From assembly GCA_026873275.1 (NCBI GenBank), contig JANTUC010000003.1, positions 62,001 through 126,000 of the forward strand: DNA of 64,000 bases, written 5' to 3'. The DNA is from Pseudopithomyces maydicus (taxonomy: Eukaryota; Ascomycota; Dothideomycetes; Pleosporales; Didymosphaeriaceae). Below, piece after piece: positions 54,824 to 64,000 of the stretch. The notes beneath the pieces are model-generated. The model had not been told where the DNA came from. It ran no database searches and was given only the letters and a program-made list of their open reading frames with translations. Position 1 is the stretch's first letter. The number at the start of each line of letters is the position of its first letter. A program made the translations under genes and the position numbers.

Positions 54824-56903
54824 CTACTCTCCTTTCTTCTCCCGCTCCTCTTTCTCCTTCTTCTCCCGCTCCTCCTTCTCCTTTCGCTCGCGCTCCTTCT
54901 GCTCCAACTTGGGGACGCGCTTCCAGCCTCCCCAGCCATCGCCCTCCCTAGGCTTCATCATGAACCCGCCCAGCCTGCTCTGCACCATGCGGCCCTGGTC
55001 GGGGGATTCCACTTTGCCTGCGGGCGCTGCTCGGGCTGCCAGAGGTGCTTCACTTGCTCGGCGGCCATGCCGGTGGAGGGGATGCCGCTGGATGTCATGG
55101 CGGCGAGGGACGTACCGCCGTAGGTTGAATAGCTGGATGTCGTGCCGCCGAACGTCGTGTAGCCAGATGGGGTGGCGCCGGATGTTGTACCGCTGGATGT
55201 CATACCGCTAGATGCCTGACCGCCAGATGTCGTACCGCCAGATGCCTGACCTCCAGCCACCTTATCCTTCCCGGACGTATGAACCAGCGCCTCAGCCGTA
55301 GCACCCATCCACTTAAGCCTATCGCTCGTATTAAGCAGGCTGGATCCAATCCCACCAATCTCAATGCCGTACTTCTTGCCGGAAACCTGGTCTTCGGACA
55401 GCGGGCGCGCGTCGGGCGTCAAGGCGTCATGGCCCTGGATATCGAGGTCAGGCGACGACGGACGCGAGAGCGGGGGCGTGGTCTCGTAGTCTGCAGGCGT
55501 GAACGGGGCCAGTGTCTCTGCACGTGGTGTGGTAGGTTCGTCCTGGGCGGGAGAGTCCTGGGGGCTGGGTCGGCGGTGTAGAATGGCGCGTAGGTGGACG
55601 GGTTGTCGTAGGTGGAGCTGGCGGGGTTGTTGTAGGCAGAGGTAGCGCGGTTGTCATAGGAAGAGGTAGCGCGGTTGTCATAGGAAGAGGTGGCGCGGTT
55701 TTCATAGGCAGACGTAGCGCGGTTGTTGTAGCCAGAGGCAGCGCGGTTGTCATAGCCAGAGAACGAACTCTCAGCTTCTGGACGGTCAGATATACCGGTC
55801 GTAGCGAGGTACGCGGCGAGGTCCGGGTTAATATCTTGGGGAAGAGCCTGATACGCACCGAGACCGGAGAGGATGGCTGGACGAGCACGCCGAGCCGGAG
55901 CGGGACGAGGAGTGAACTGAATTGGGCGGTCGAGTGGGTGAATCTGGTTGGTGCGGGACGCAGAGGCGGTGGGGGCGCGGAATGGCTGGGAGGTGAGAGG
56001 GACGCGCTGGGCTGCTGGGTGGGCGGTGCGAGTCTCGTCTTGGGAACGCGGAACGAACTCGCTGAATGCCATGGCTGGCTGTGGGCGGCCTGGACGGTCG
56101 AAAGAGGCGCCTGGGGTGGGCGTGTGTCGGGGCATGTAGCTCGCCATCCTAGCTGGAGAGTCTCTATGAGCATCGTCGTGGCCTGAGAAGGAAGACATCT
56201 CGCTGGGAGGCATGTGCGGGTGCGGAGGCAAGCCATGGACAGCAGATGGTAGCTCACCTTGGGCAGCGGTTCCTGCAGCGGGTCCTGAGGCGGCGAGTGC
56301 TGAAGAGCTAGGGCTGTTAGCGAGTTGATTGTGAAGTGAGGTGTTCTGGGGACTAACCTGCGCTGTGGCTCGAGGAAAGCAGCGCGGAGCTGCGCGACGG
56401 TTGCTTCACGTTGAGCCTGTCGAGAGGCCTCGAGTCTGTTGAAGGCGTAGGTCGGGTTCGTTCCCTGACCGCCTTGTGCCTGCTGTCGCCCCAGAGCTGA
56501 AGAGATGTTAAAATCTGATTGTCGAATTGACCGAGCGCGCATTCGCTCGATGAACTCCTGCTGGGTTACTGGCGGCCGTGGGGCCTGCTGCTGCTGCTGC
56601 TGCATCTGGTGTGCAGTCGGCCTGGGGACGGTGGCGCTCGACTGTTGGTGAGACTCACCACCTGGTGTGATTGGGTTGGCGCCCGAGGGCGCCGACCCGA
56701 AGGTCGAGCGGCGTGCCCTCCTGGGCAGCCGGGCTGCTTCTCCCAAGGCCGGGAAGGCCTCGGTATCCTCTGGGTTGATGCCCTGGGCGGGCATATTGGC
56801 TCTGTGGCCTCCTTCGGACTGGGGAGTCCTCGGGGTACTTGTCAGCCGGAGAGGGCTCCGGACCGTTGCTGCTGCGCTTGTCGCGCGGTGTGAAGGTGTA
56901 CAT
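54824..56903 (-). CDS. Low-complexity hypothetical protein with Tyr-repeat; several apparent frameshifts
   Basis: Not recognised. Exon 1 56903-56358 (start MYTFTPRDKRSSNG), intron 56314-56357, exon 2 56313-54824; junction EPQRS. Readable parts: INPEDTEAFPALGEAARLPR, QQEFIERMRARSIRQSDFNI, TYAFNRLEASRQAQREATVA, then a long Pro/Ser region with the 8-residue repeat SSYDNRAT (55765-55610), GKKYGIEIGGIGSSLLNTSD, a Gly/Ser/Thr repeat (55255-55086), and a basic coiled tail KLEQKERERKEKEEREKKEK. Frame changes: about 56820 (one extra base, or start instead at MPAQGINPED, 56794), G5 55560-55564 and GGG 55022-55024 (one base missing each). With these the length is 678 aa. The same frame order through two repeats argues for a real, disordered, perhaps cytoskeletal or RNA-associated protein. 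Confidence 0.66.
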
Positions 56904-57072
56904 TTTCAGGTTGACTGAAAAGTTTAGTTTTGTGGTGGGAGGGAAGCGAGTGAGAGAAATATACGGCCAGGTGAGAGACGCGGGACGCCCGTTGCCAGGT
57001 GAATTACGCGCCGTTTGCACTGCCAGAGTGTACTAGCGCGCTCTACGCTTTCACAGGCAATAAGTGGTGAGA

Positions 57073-57390
57073 TTATTCGACTTCACCTTTGGTCTGGGTT
57101 AGTGATGTCCCTTCAATGGATAGCGGTGAAGGGACGAAGACAAAAAGGAGAGAGGACGTAAACTCGGATATGCATAATTTCGAACTGACACTGGAGAGAG
57201 ACTTACAATTCCGCTTCACTTGCTTGCCCTTCTGCGTGACTTGAACGACGGACAACACTGCCGAATCATCTAGATGGTAAGGTACCAGGCTGAAGCCAGA
57301 AGGACCTATCGTAATGAAAGATGTGTCATCTAGATCATCGGGTAAAGAGAAGAAGCAGCAGCAAATTGACTGATCAGATCGAAATGCCAT
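57073..57390 (-). CDS. Possible small two-exon gene (65 aa)
   Basis: Minus-strand frame starting MAFRSDQSICCCFFSLPDDL and ending TQKGKQVKRN/CEVE. The intron (57087-57206) has a perfect GTAAGT donor, a CACTAAC branch site and an AAAG acceptor, and splicing leads at once to a stop. The region DDTSFITIGPSGFSLVPYHL looks protein-like. No family recognised. An alternative acceptor (GATCTAG, near 57334) could attach an unseen 5' exon. Weak but worth recording. Confidence 0.35.
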   Translation of the reverse strand: MAFRSDQSICCCFFSLPDDLDDTSFITIGPSGFSLVPYHLDDSAVLSVVQVTQKGKQVKRNCKSLSSVSSKLCISEFTSSLLFVFVPSPLSIEGTSLTQTKGEVE

Positions 57391-58212
57391 CATTGAGTAA
57401 ACAGAGAATGAAACAGCAGAGTAAACCATCAGATGAAAAACGACAAAATCCCCGTCCATATACCATCTCATAGATGTTTACATCAGCCTCTTCATACTCG
57501 GAAATAAGAAAAGGTACAAAGTGCTGTGAGTTACCACAAGTCCATCACAAACGCTACGTTTAGACAGCAACAAGAACAAATAGAAAATACCCCGGGAGCA
57601 ACTCAACACACAAAACCATGCTTGAGAAAAAAATATCGTTGTCCTACTCTTGCCATTTCAACAACACCCACGTACAAACTGTACACACATATAACCATCA
57701 GAAACCCTCATATACCTAATCTCGCAAATGTATATATATGTATTCATGCAGAAATACATGCATCACCCACATAATATATACCCAGCACCGAATTATACCG
57801 CAAAAGCCTTCAAGTCCCCCCAAGCTCCAAATTCGATCCTACTTGGTTGAAAACCCGCATTTGAATCCAGCGCAATCTGGTTGACCACCCGTTTCCACGG
57901 TACCGGGGTTTACGGCCGGTTTACCGCCCTGATGGCGCTGGGTGTATAAAGCGTGTGACGCGCCCTGCAGTTCTCGAGAAATTAATAAAAAAATTTCAAC
58001 CTATCTCTTCTGCACGGCGTTGTTTAGCTGTTGAGCTATTTACTGTTGTTTGTTTACCGGTTTGTTTGGCGGGCTATACACGATATACTTACCAGCGACC
58101 ACGCTGCGCCTGGCATCCTGTAGCCGCGATTGGCGGGACACCAACACGCCTGCGCGCTGCCCTCGAGAAACTGATTTCCACAGTCGCGCCGACTTTCGAA
58201 CGGGGCGAAAAC
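57391..58212. other. Intergenic, no gene seen
   Basis: AT-rich at 57520-57790. Promoter side of the 58.2-kb gene from about 57900. Confidence 0.55.
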
Positions 58213-59619
58213 ATGGCATCTCCTGAGAGTGAGAACGACGACACCGTACCTTCACGCAAAGTCGCAGCGCGATACTCGCATCCCCCGCGAGTAGCCCAGG
58301 CGTGCCGTCACGCGTTGCACCCCAGCAGTCCGCGTTATCCATACTGCACCAAGTGCACTCTGTCCAAAGCGAGGATGAGGCTTGCGGAAGCGGAGATCGA
58401 GTTAAGCGGCAGAGGGGGCGTGAGTTCAGCTGCTCATATAAGAGATCGAGCGTGGTGCAGGGCGCGTTTAGCCCATGAGGTGGCTATCCGACGGATGCAG
58501 GAAGCGGCGAGGAGGGCCGAGGCCGAGAAGCGGCGGGTTAGGGAGTGGGTAAGGATCTCATTGTGTATTTATTGTGTGGATGTGTTTTGCGGGAATACGT
58601 ACGCCACTGTACAAGGGTGCTGACTGGGACGGTATTAGGAGCGAGCGCACGAGAGCGCTGATCTTGCCAATGTACCCGAAGATTGGAGCGCAGATGCTGA
58701 GTCGCAGTGTCCGGTGTGCCTCGTCAAGACGCTGGAGGCGAGCGCCGACGCCCCGGATGAAAACCACTGGACGGCCGGCGATAGAAACGTGACCTGGTGG
58801 GAAAAACCCAACACGCGAGCTTCAGAAGATACAGTTTCGCACCGAAGTAGAAGTATCTCGCCCTGGCGTCGGAACCGCCGCCGCGGCAAGAAACCCATGA
58901 AACCACGACCCTCCACCCCGCTCGCACCCTCCATCATGGCCGAAATCATCCTCCACCACCGCATCGAGCTCAGCATGCAAGAAACCTTCGAGTACGGGCC
59001 CAACCTGCTGCACAAAATCGAACAGACGTTTCGCAAAAAGTTCGACTGCTTCGGCATGCAGGTCGACCCGCGCGTGTGGAGCATGCCGCACTCATCCATC
59101 CGGATGCGACCCGCGCCCGTGGAGCGCGTTGCGCATCGGCCGTTTCGGCGCGTGAACAGCGGATTGTCGCAGGTCGAGGGTATCGACGAGTTTGAGGTGT
59201 CGGAGGAGACGCGGAGGTGGGAGGAGGAGGAGCGGATGCGGTGCGCGGAGATGAAGGCTAGGAAGCAGGTTGGGTGCTTGTTCCTGGTTGGAAAGAGCGA
59301 GGGGGAATTGGAAGGGGAGGTGGGCGCGGACTTTTTTGTGGGTTGGAGGAGGGCGGGAAGGAGTGGTGAGTCGCCTGTGGTATGGTCTGGTGTGTGGATG
59401 AATGATGCTGATGCTGGTGTAGGTGATGGGGATGAGAGTCCAGGGCATCAGGGAGCTGGAGAGGATGATAGCGAGGACGATGAAGATAAGGAGAATGAGC
59501 GCTTCGAGGAGTATTATACTCTCTCGTCGAGTGAGGAGGATTACGAAGAGTATTCGGACGAGGAGTATGAGGAGGACGAGGAGTATGAGGAGGACGAGGA
59601 GAACAAGGAAGAGGAGTAG
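58213..59619 (+). CDS. Hypothetical protein with acidic C-terminus
   Basis: Not recognised. Exon 1 58213-58548, intron 58549-58638, exon 2 58639-59619; junction REW/ERAHESADLANVPEDW; 438 aa, no frameshift. N-terminus MASPESENDDTVPSRKVAAR. Paired cysteines occur in PRVAQACRHAL, YPYCTKCTLSKARMRLAEAE and QCPVCLVKT, which could form a small zinc site. An alanine/arginine-rich helix precedes the junction (RRMQEAARRAEAEKRRVREW). The middle carries a basic stretch WRRNRRRGKKPMKPRPS and LAPSIMAEIILHHRIELSMQ. The end is a long Glu/Asp/Tyr run (DYEEYSDEEYEEDEEYEEDE), possibly for chromatin or histone binding, which is inference only. Confidence 0.75.
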
Positions 59620-60052
59620 GCGGAGAAAATGGATGACGTTGTCATACCTGGTGACTTGTACTCCTGGAGTGTTAAACCAGTGGAGTTGGATCTCTCACAT
59701 TCTTATTCCCATCCGTTATTGCTAGGCCATGAATAGACGGGCATCTGGGCAAGACGTCGCACACGTGAGCTGTATCTTTCTAAATATTGTATTTCATTTT
59801 TTTTCTTTTGTCGTCCATATTGAGAAGTAAATAGCTAGAAGCTACAGAAGCTGAGTTGAACTAACATTCACACGAAGCCGAAGAGGACGAGCTCAACAAT
59901 GTTGTTGTTCGCGAGCAAGACGTCGTCAGGATAAAGTACATGCATGGGTCGTGCAGGCTCCGCGCTTGCAGGCCCCCGAGAAAACGCCGGCGCATAACAT
60001 CATCATCGCCCAACTTTTCTACATACTAAACTACACACAACACGCCGCCGCA
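59620..60052. other. Intergenic spacer, no gene seen
   Basis: Tandem-gene spacer between the acidic protein and the cyclophilin gene; contains a T-rich stretch near 59795. Confidence 0.6.
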
Positions 60053-61767
60053 ATGGGCAAAGGCACAGACAAACTCTACATCACCCACTCCGAGTGGTCG
60101 TCGGCCGACTCGTTCGCGCCCTCCCGCGGCGCAAACCCAAACGCCCAGTCGTCCTCAGGCCTCTCCTCCACCTTCCGCCGCCTCCCCTACAACTACTGCG
60201 CCGTCTCCCTCCAGCCCTTCACAGACCCCGTGTGCACCCCCGAGGGCACCATCTTCGACCTCACCCACATCCTCACCTGGCTCACGAAGCACCCCGATAC
60301 CTCGCCCGTCGATGGAAGCCCGCTCAAGCGCAGCGACCTTATTACACTTAACTACACCAAGAACGAGGATGGCGAGTTCGTCGACCCCGTCACGTACAAG
60401 GTGTTCACGGACAACACGCACATCGTGGCCGTGCGGCATGCGCAGGAGGCAAACGTCTTCGCCTGGGACACCGTCGAGCGGCTGAACATCAAGGCCAAGA
60501 ACTGGCGCGACCTGCTCAACGACGCCGAGTTCTCCCGCAAGGACATCATCACGCTGCAGGACCCGCAGAACATCGAGAGCCGCGACTTTGGAAAGTACCT
60601 CGCCGTGCGCGAGGGCGAGACCGTCGTCCCCGGCCAAGACGGCACCGTTAATGCTGCCGCACTAGGGAACGCGGCTAAGATTCTCAGGGCGAAGGAGGCC
60701 GTCGCGAAGGCCCGCGCAGACCGCATCGCGAAGTCGCAGGGCGGCCAGGCGAAGTCGGCTTCCGCGTCTACCGCCGTCGTGCCTGCAAAGCAGAGCTCAT
60801 CCACGACTACATCAACTCAGCAAAAGAAACCCGCATACAACGCTGCAGTCTACACCTCGGGCAAGGCGGCTGCCTCCTTTACCTCCACGGGCGTCACGCC
60901 GCACACCTCGAATTCCCTCGCCCTGCTATCAAACGAGGACTACATGCTACAGCCGAAGCGCGTCCCGCAAAAAGGCTACGCGCGCCTCTCCACCTCCCTC
61001 GGCGACCTCACGCTGGAGCTCCTCCCCGAGTTCGCGCCGCGCGCCGTGTGGAACTTCGTGCAGCTGGCCAAGCGCGGGTACTACCGCTCCACACTGTTCC
61101 ACCGCAACATCAAGAACTTCATGGTGCAAGGCGGGGACCCCACGGGCACCGGCCGCGGCGGCGAGTCCATCTGGGGCAAGCCGTTCAAAGACGAATTCGA
61201 GGGGCCGGAGCGGCACAGCGCGCGGGGCACCGTCAGCATGGCGAACAAGGGCAAGGACACGAACACGAGCCAGTTCTTCGTGACGTACCGCGCGGTGCCG
61301 CATCTGGACCGGAAGCACACTGTTTTTGCGCGCGTGGTGGACGGGGACGCCACGCTGGGTAAAATGGAGCGCGCGGAGACGGGGAGAAGGATAGACCCCT
61401 GACGGATATGCGGATTTTGGACGTTGTGGTTTTCGTGGATCCGTTTGAGGAGTGGGAGAGGGAGAGGAAGGAGAAGGAGGAGAAGGATAGGGAGAGCGAG
61501 GAGGTGAGGAGGCAGGGTGGTACGCTGGATGATCGGACGACGTGGACGGGGAAGAGGATTCGGGCGGATGGGAAGGTGGAGGGGGACGGCGGGGAGGCGT
61601 TGGGGGTGGGGAAGTATTTGAGGGCTGCGAAGGAGGCGGCGAGGGGGAATGAGGAGGATGAGATTGTGGGGGAGGTGTTGGAGGAGGAGGAGGTGTTGCC
61701 TGTGAAGAAGAAGGCGAGGATGGGAGGGGGTTTGGGAATTTCGATGCTTGGTAGTGGAATAGTTTAG
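60053..61767 (+). CDS. U-box cyclophilin, peptidyl-prolyl isomerase-like 2 (Cyp8/PPIL2), frameshift in G4 run
   Basis: Nuclear RING/U-box E3 ligase and cyclophilin-type isomerase associated with the spliceosome. Start MGKGTDKLYITHSEWSSADS at 60053, single exon. U-box region RRLPYNYCAVSLQPFTDPVC and EGTIFDLTHILTWLTKHPDT. A linker of Ala/Lys/Ser follows. Cyclophilin domain from KGYARLSTSLGDLTLELLPE with NFVQLAKRGYYRSTLFHRNI, FMVQGGDPTGTGRGGESIWG, GTVSMANKGKDTNTSQFFVT and LDRKHTVFARVVDG. The catalytic Arg-Phe region reads HRNIKNFMVQGGDP: FH-R kept, as in family. After LGKMERAETG the frame stops at 61402; one extra G at 61381-61384 continues it as EKDRPLTDMRILDVVVFVDP with FEEWERERKEKEE to 61767 (571 aa). 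Confidence 0.93.
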
Positions 61768-63050
61768 TGGGAGGAAGAGGAGGTAGTAGTAGAGTTAGAG
61801 GTGAGGGATGTTTGATACCCAATGCATATGTCTGTACATCAATTTTCTCGCGATATGCACTTTGCATTCCTTGGTTCGATTCAAGTATATTACCCGTCCT
61901 GCGGTTATACCCGCATTCCCACGGCCGCCCAACTCGCCACCAGAACAACACACCACTGCATTCAAGACCCTCTATAATAACCACCAAGCGTATACGAGCT
62001 TACAGCATCAGATTTGATAAACAGAGACGTCAATTATTTATTTACGAAAAACGAGGTGTTCGTATACCTACCTACCTGCCCTCTTCTAATGCAGCTGACA
62101 TCTCATCACGGAAGGAACACCCAGGTAGTGAGGCAGGTGTGTAGGGTCGACTAGGAAAAAGGTGAGCGGTGATGGGTGGAGCATGGTGGATCGATGGATG
62201 CGCTCGTTAGTGGGATTTGTTCTGACGGAGTGCATGCATGCATGTTATGGATGGGTAGTTGCGTGGATTTGCAGGGGAGTGAGTGGTGATACCGACATCG
62301 GGCGGTCCGCGATCGATAATGCGAAGATGGAGCAGTATGTAGACCGCTATTGACATGTGAAGAAGATGTATGTATGTATGTATAGACCGTCATGTGTAGT
62401 TTGAAGCGGGGGCTTTTGCGATCTGCGGGGCGCGGGTGTTGGATACACGGACTCATTTCCAAGGTGAACCAACAGAATCTCAAAGGTAAGAACTTGTGAT
62501 AGATAGGCGGGCATATATGCATATTTTCACTGATTTCAAAGGAGTCCTGAAAGCACGAACAAAAGCAAGGGCGAGACGGTATGTGGAAGCTGAGGAATCT
62601 CATTTGTTCCTAATCCTAACCAAAGAGTTACATACATACATTGCTCTGGGTTCAATCCACTTGGACATCGTCCCGGGTGAACCTTTGGAGCCATACGAAC
62701 ACATATAGTCGTGTCGAGTTTCGTCGTTACATCCCATCTCATCCTGTCCACCTCAAAACATCTCATCCTCCCCCAAATAATCTCATCCCACCTCATCCAC
62801 ACATCCATGCAAGCCAGCTCCGTCAGGACTGGGGGTATATGGTACAAGCAACGCCACTCAACGCCCCAGAAAGAAAAGCAACCCAAAGCAAAGCAAAGCA
62901 ACCCGAAACCAACGCCTCCGCACCTCCCAATGCAAATCAGCACCAAAAGTCTCCGCCATCGAATAGAAAGAAGCAAGGAAAATCCAGATACGCAGAAACG
63001 CGTATACATATGCATCGTATCGCACCTCACGCTCACGCTCACGCTCACGC
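61768..63050. other. Convergent intergenic spacer with short repeats
   Basis: No gene supported. Contains a (GTAT)n run at about 62367-62384, a GCATGCATGCATG run near 62232, and a (GCTCAC)5 hexanucleotide at 63026-63056 reaching into the end of the next gene. Confidence 0.6.
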
Positions 63051-63782
63051 TCACGCCGCAACCAGCAATCCCACCGCCACAGCAACCATCATCATCCCGG
63101 TGACCGCCCCCCGGAGTCTCTCCCCGGACGCCGACGATACAAAGATGTCGAACGGCGAGCCCCCCGTGTTCGCTTCCTGGTTCCCCGCCGTCTCGCCCGG
63201 CGGCGGCGCGGAGGATGCGGGGGGCGGCGGAACCCCCGTGTCGAGCGTCAGGCCCATGGTCGTCGTGCTGGACGCCGCCTGCGACTGCGACGGCGACTGC
63301 GATACCGACGCTGCACTACTCGAAGCTGCATCCGTTCCGCTCGCCTGCGAACTCTGCGCCGTCTTCGTCGCCGTCTGCGACGACGCTGATGATGACGATG
63401 TGGAAGTAGCAGAAGCCGGGTCCTGCGTAACAACGGTCACGTTCCCGCACAGCTTGGGCAGCAAATCGCCCAGCAGCGCTACCCCGATGATGGAATCGGC
63501 CGGCACGCGTACCGTCGCGCACTGCGTGTTGACCAGCTTCACGATGTCGACCAATCCGTCGGTGCAGGCCGGGCTACAATTATTAATATTCGGGTTGCGC
63601 TCCCTGGGGAAGTCGTTGCGCGTGCAGCCTGCGATGGGCGCATTGTACGCCTGCTGGCAGGAGGAAGGCAGATTCTCGATGCGGGGCGTGAATTTGGAGA
63701 GGGAGACGGGCTCGACGGTTGTGGTGAGGCCCGTGGGGACGAGGGCCATGACGCTCATGGTGGATAGGAGGCTGGCGCGCAT
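63051..63782 (-). CDS. GPI-type Ser/Thr-rich surface protein
   Basis: Single exon of 243 aa. Hydrophobic N-terminus MRASLLSTMSVMALVPTGLT acts as signal peptide. A cysteine-containing domain follows: PSSCQQAYNAPIAGCTRNDF, NINNCSPACTDGLVDIVKLV, NTQCATVRVPADSIIGVALL and KLCGNVTVVTQDP, six cysteines in all. After this comes a Ser/Ala/Thr/Gln stretch likely to be O-glycosylated, then a hydrophobic C-terminus AVTGMMMVAVAVGLLVAA, as for GPI attachment. This layout recalls fungal plasma-membrane or wall GPI proteins. The exact family is not recognised. The frame is intact. Confidence 0.82.
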   Translation of the reverse strand: MRASLLSTMSVMALVPTGLTTTVEPVSLSKFTPRIENLPSSCQQAYNAPIAGCTRNDFPRERNPNINNCSPACTDGLVDIVKLVNTQCATVRVPADSIIGVALLGDLLPKLCGNVTVVTQDPASATSTSSSSASSQTATKTAQSSQASGTDAASSSAASVSQSPSQSQAASSTTTMGLTLDTGVPPPPASSAPPPGETAGNQEANTGGSPFDIFVSSASGERLRGAVTGMMMVAVAVGLLVAA

Positions 63783-64000
63783 GATGTCGGGGTGGGGAGT
63801 GGTTTTGAAGGGATGGGTGGGTGTCCGTGGAGCTAGGTGCTAGCTTGGATGGTGGATGGGAGGGCGGCCTGGCGGGAGGGATGCAAGGGAGAGGTGGTGA
63901 GGGTGTTAATGCGAGGGGGATCTAGAGCTGCGGATGGGGCGGAAGATGATGGGGGTCCTGGGAGAGGGCGGCGTGGTGGCGTGTGGTGCGACGGGTGGAG
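63783..64000. other. Upstream region of the GPI-protein gene
   Basis: Purine-rich promoter side; the window ends here. No gene seen. Confidence 0.6.

Noticed and set aside
61868..61890. tRNA B-box-like GGTTCGATTC
   Set aside because: No A box or cloverleaf can be folded around it.
60947..61987. 346-codon minus-strand ORF
   Set aside because: Antisense of the cyclophilin gene; Pro/Ser-rich shadow.

Overview
This is nuclear DNA of a filamentous ascomycete (Pezizomycotina; Dothideomycetes is my guess, low confidence). Genes are split by short GT-AG introns, mostly 45-120 nt, often with CTAAC/CTGAC branch sites. Typical fungal families are present: a Zn2Cys6 regulator, a copper-fist regulator, SUN wall protein, Anp1 mannosyltransferase, Bzz1, Atg22, a CipB-like oxidoreductase and a cupin. 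One AT-rich island looks like RIP-mutated repeat DNA. I recognise or support 23 protein genes plus one doubtful small spliced ORF. No tRNA, rRNA, CRISPR array, virus or intact transposon was seen.

Layout. 1-15 kb: 3' part of an SLC1-type symporter, GTPBP1/2-like GTPase, indoleamine 2,3-dioxygenase, RNA-ligase-fold protein, MFAP1 splicing factor, small secreted protein, Zn2Cys6 regulator. 15.7-28 kb: CipB-like reductase divergent from that regulator, an orphan protein, copper-fist regulator divergent from Efm7/Nnt1 methyltransferase, SUN-family protein. 30-41 kb: bzz1 and dbp5 back to back, a DUF202 membrane protein, anp1, an orphan probably mitochondrial protein. 41.2-46 kb: a gene-poor block holding a decayed tandem array built of 45-bp half-units (about 90-bp period). 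47-51 kb: BTB-like protein, a 1.1-kb AT-rich island between exact 16-bp direct repeats, a secreted cupin. 52-64 kb: atg22, two small repeat fields, a low-complexity orphan, an acidic orphan, a U-box cyclophilin (PPIL2/Cyp8 type), a GPI-type serine-rich surface protein.

Most genes are unrelated housekeeping functions and form no pathway. Possible functional pairs are the divergent Zn2Cys6 regulator/oxidoreductase and the wall/secretory genes (SUN, Anp1, GPI protein).

Two things stand out. First, about a dozen otherwise well-conserved genes lose frame by exactly one missing base, nearly always in a mononucleotide run. This looks like uncorrected long-read indels rather than mass pseudogenisation, and it means simple ORF calls truncate these genes. 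Second, the 42.5-44.3 kb array, with its purine-rich strand and long open frames on both strands, matches no family I know and is the best candidate for something undescribed.
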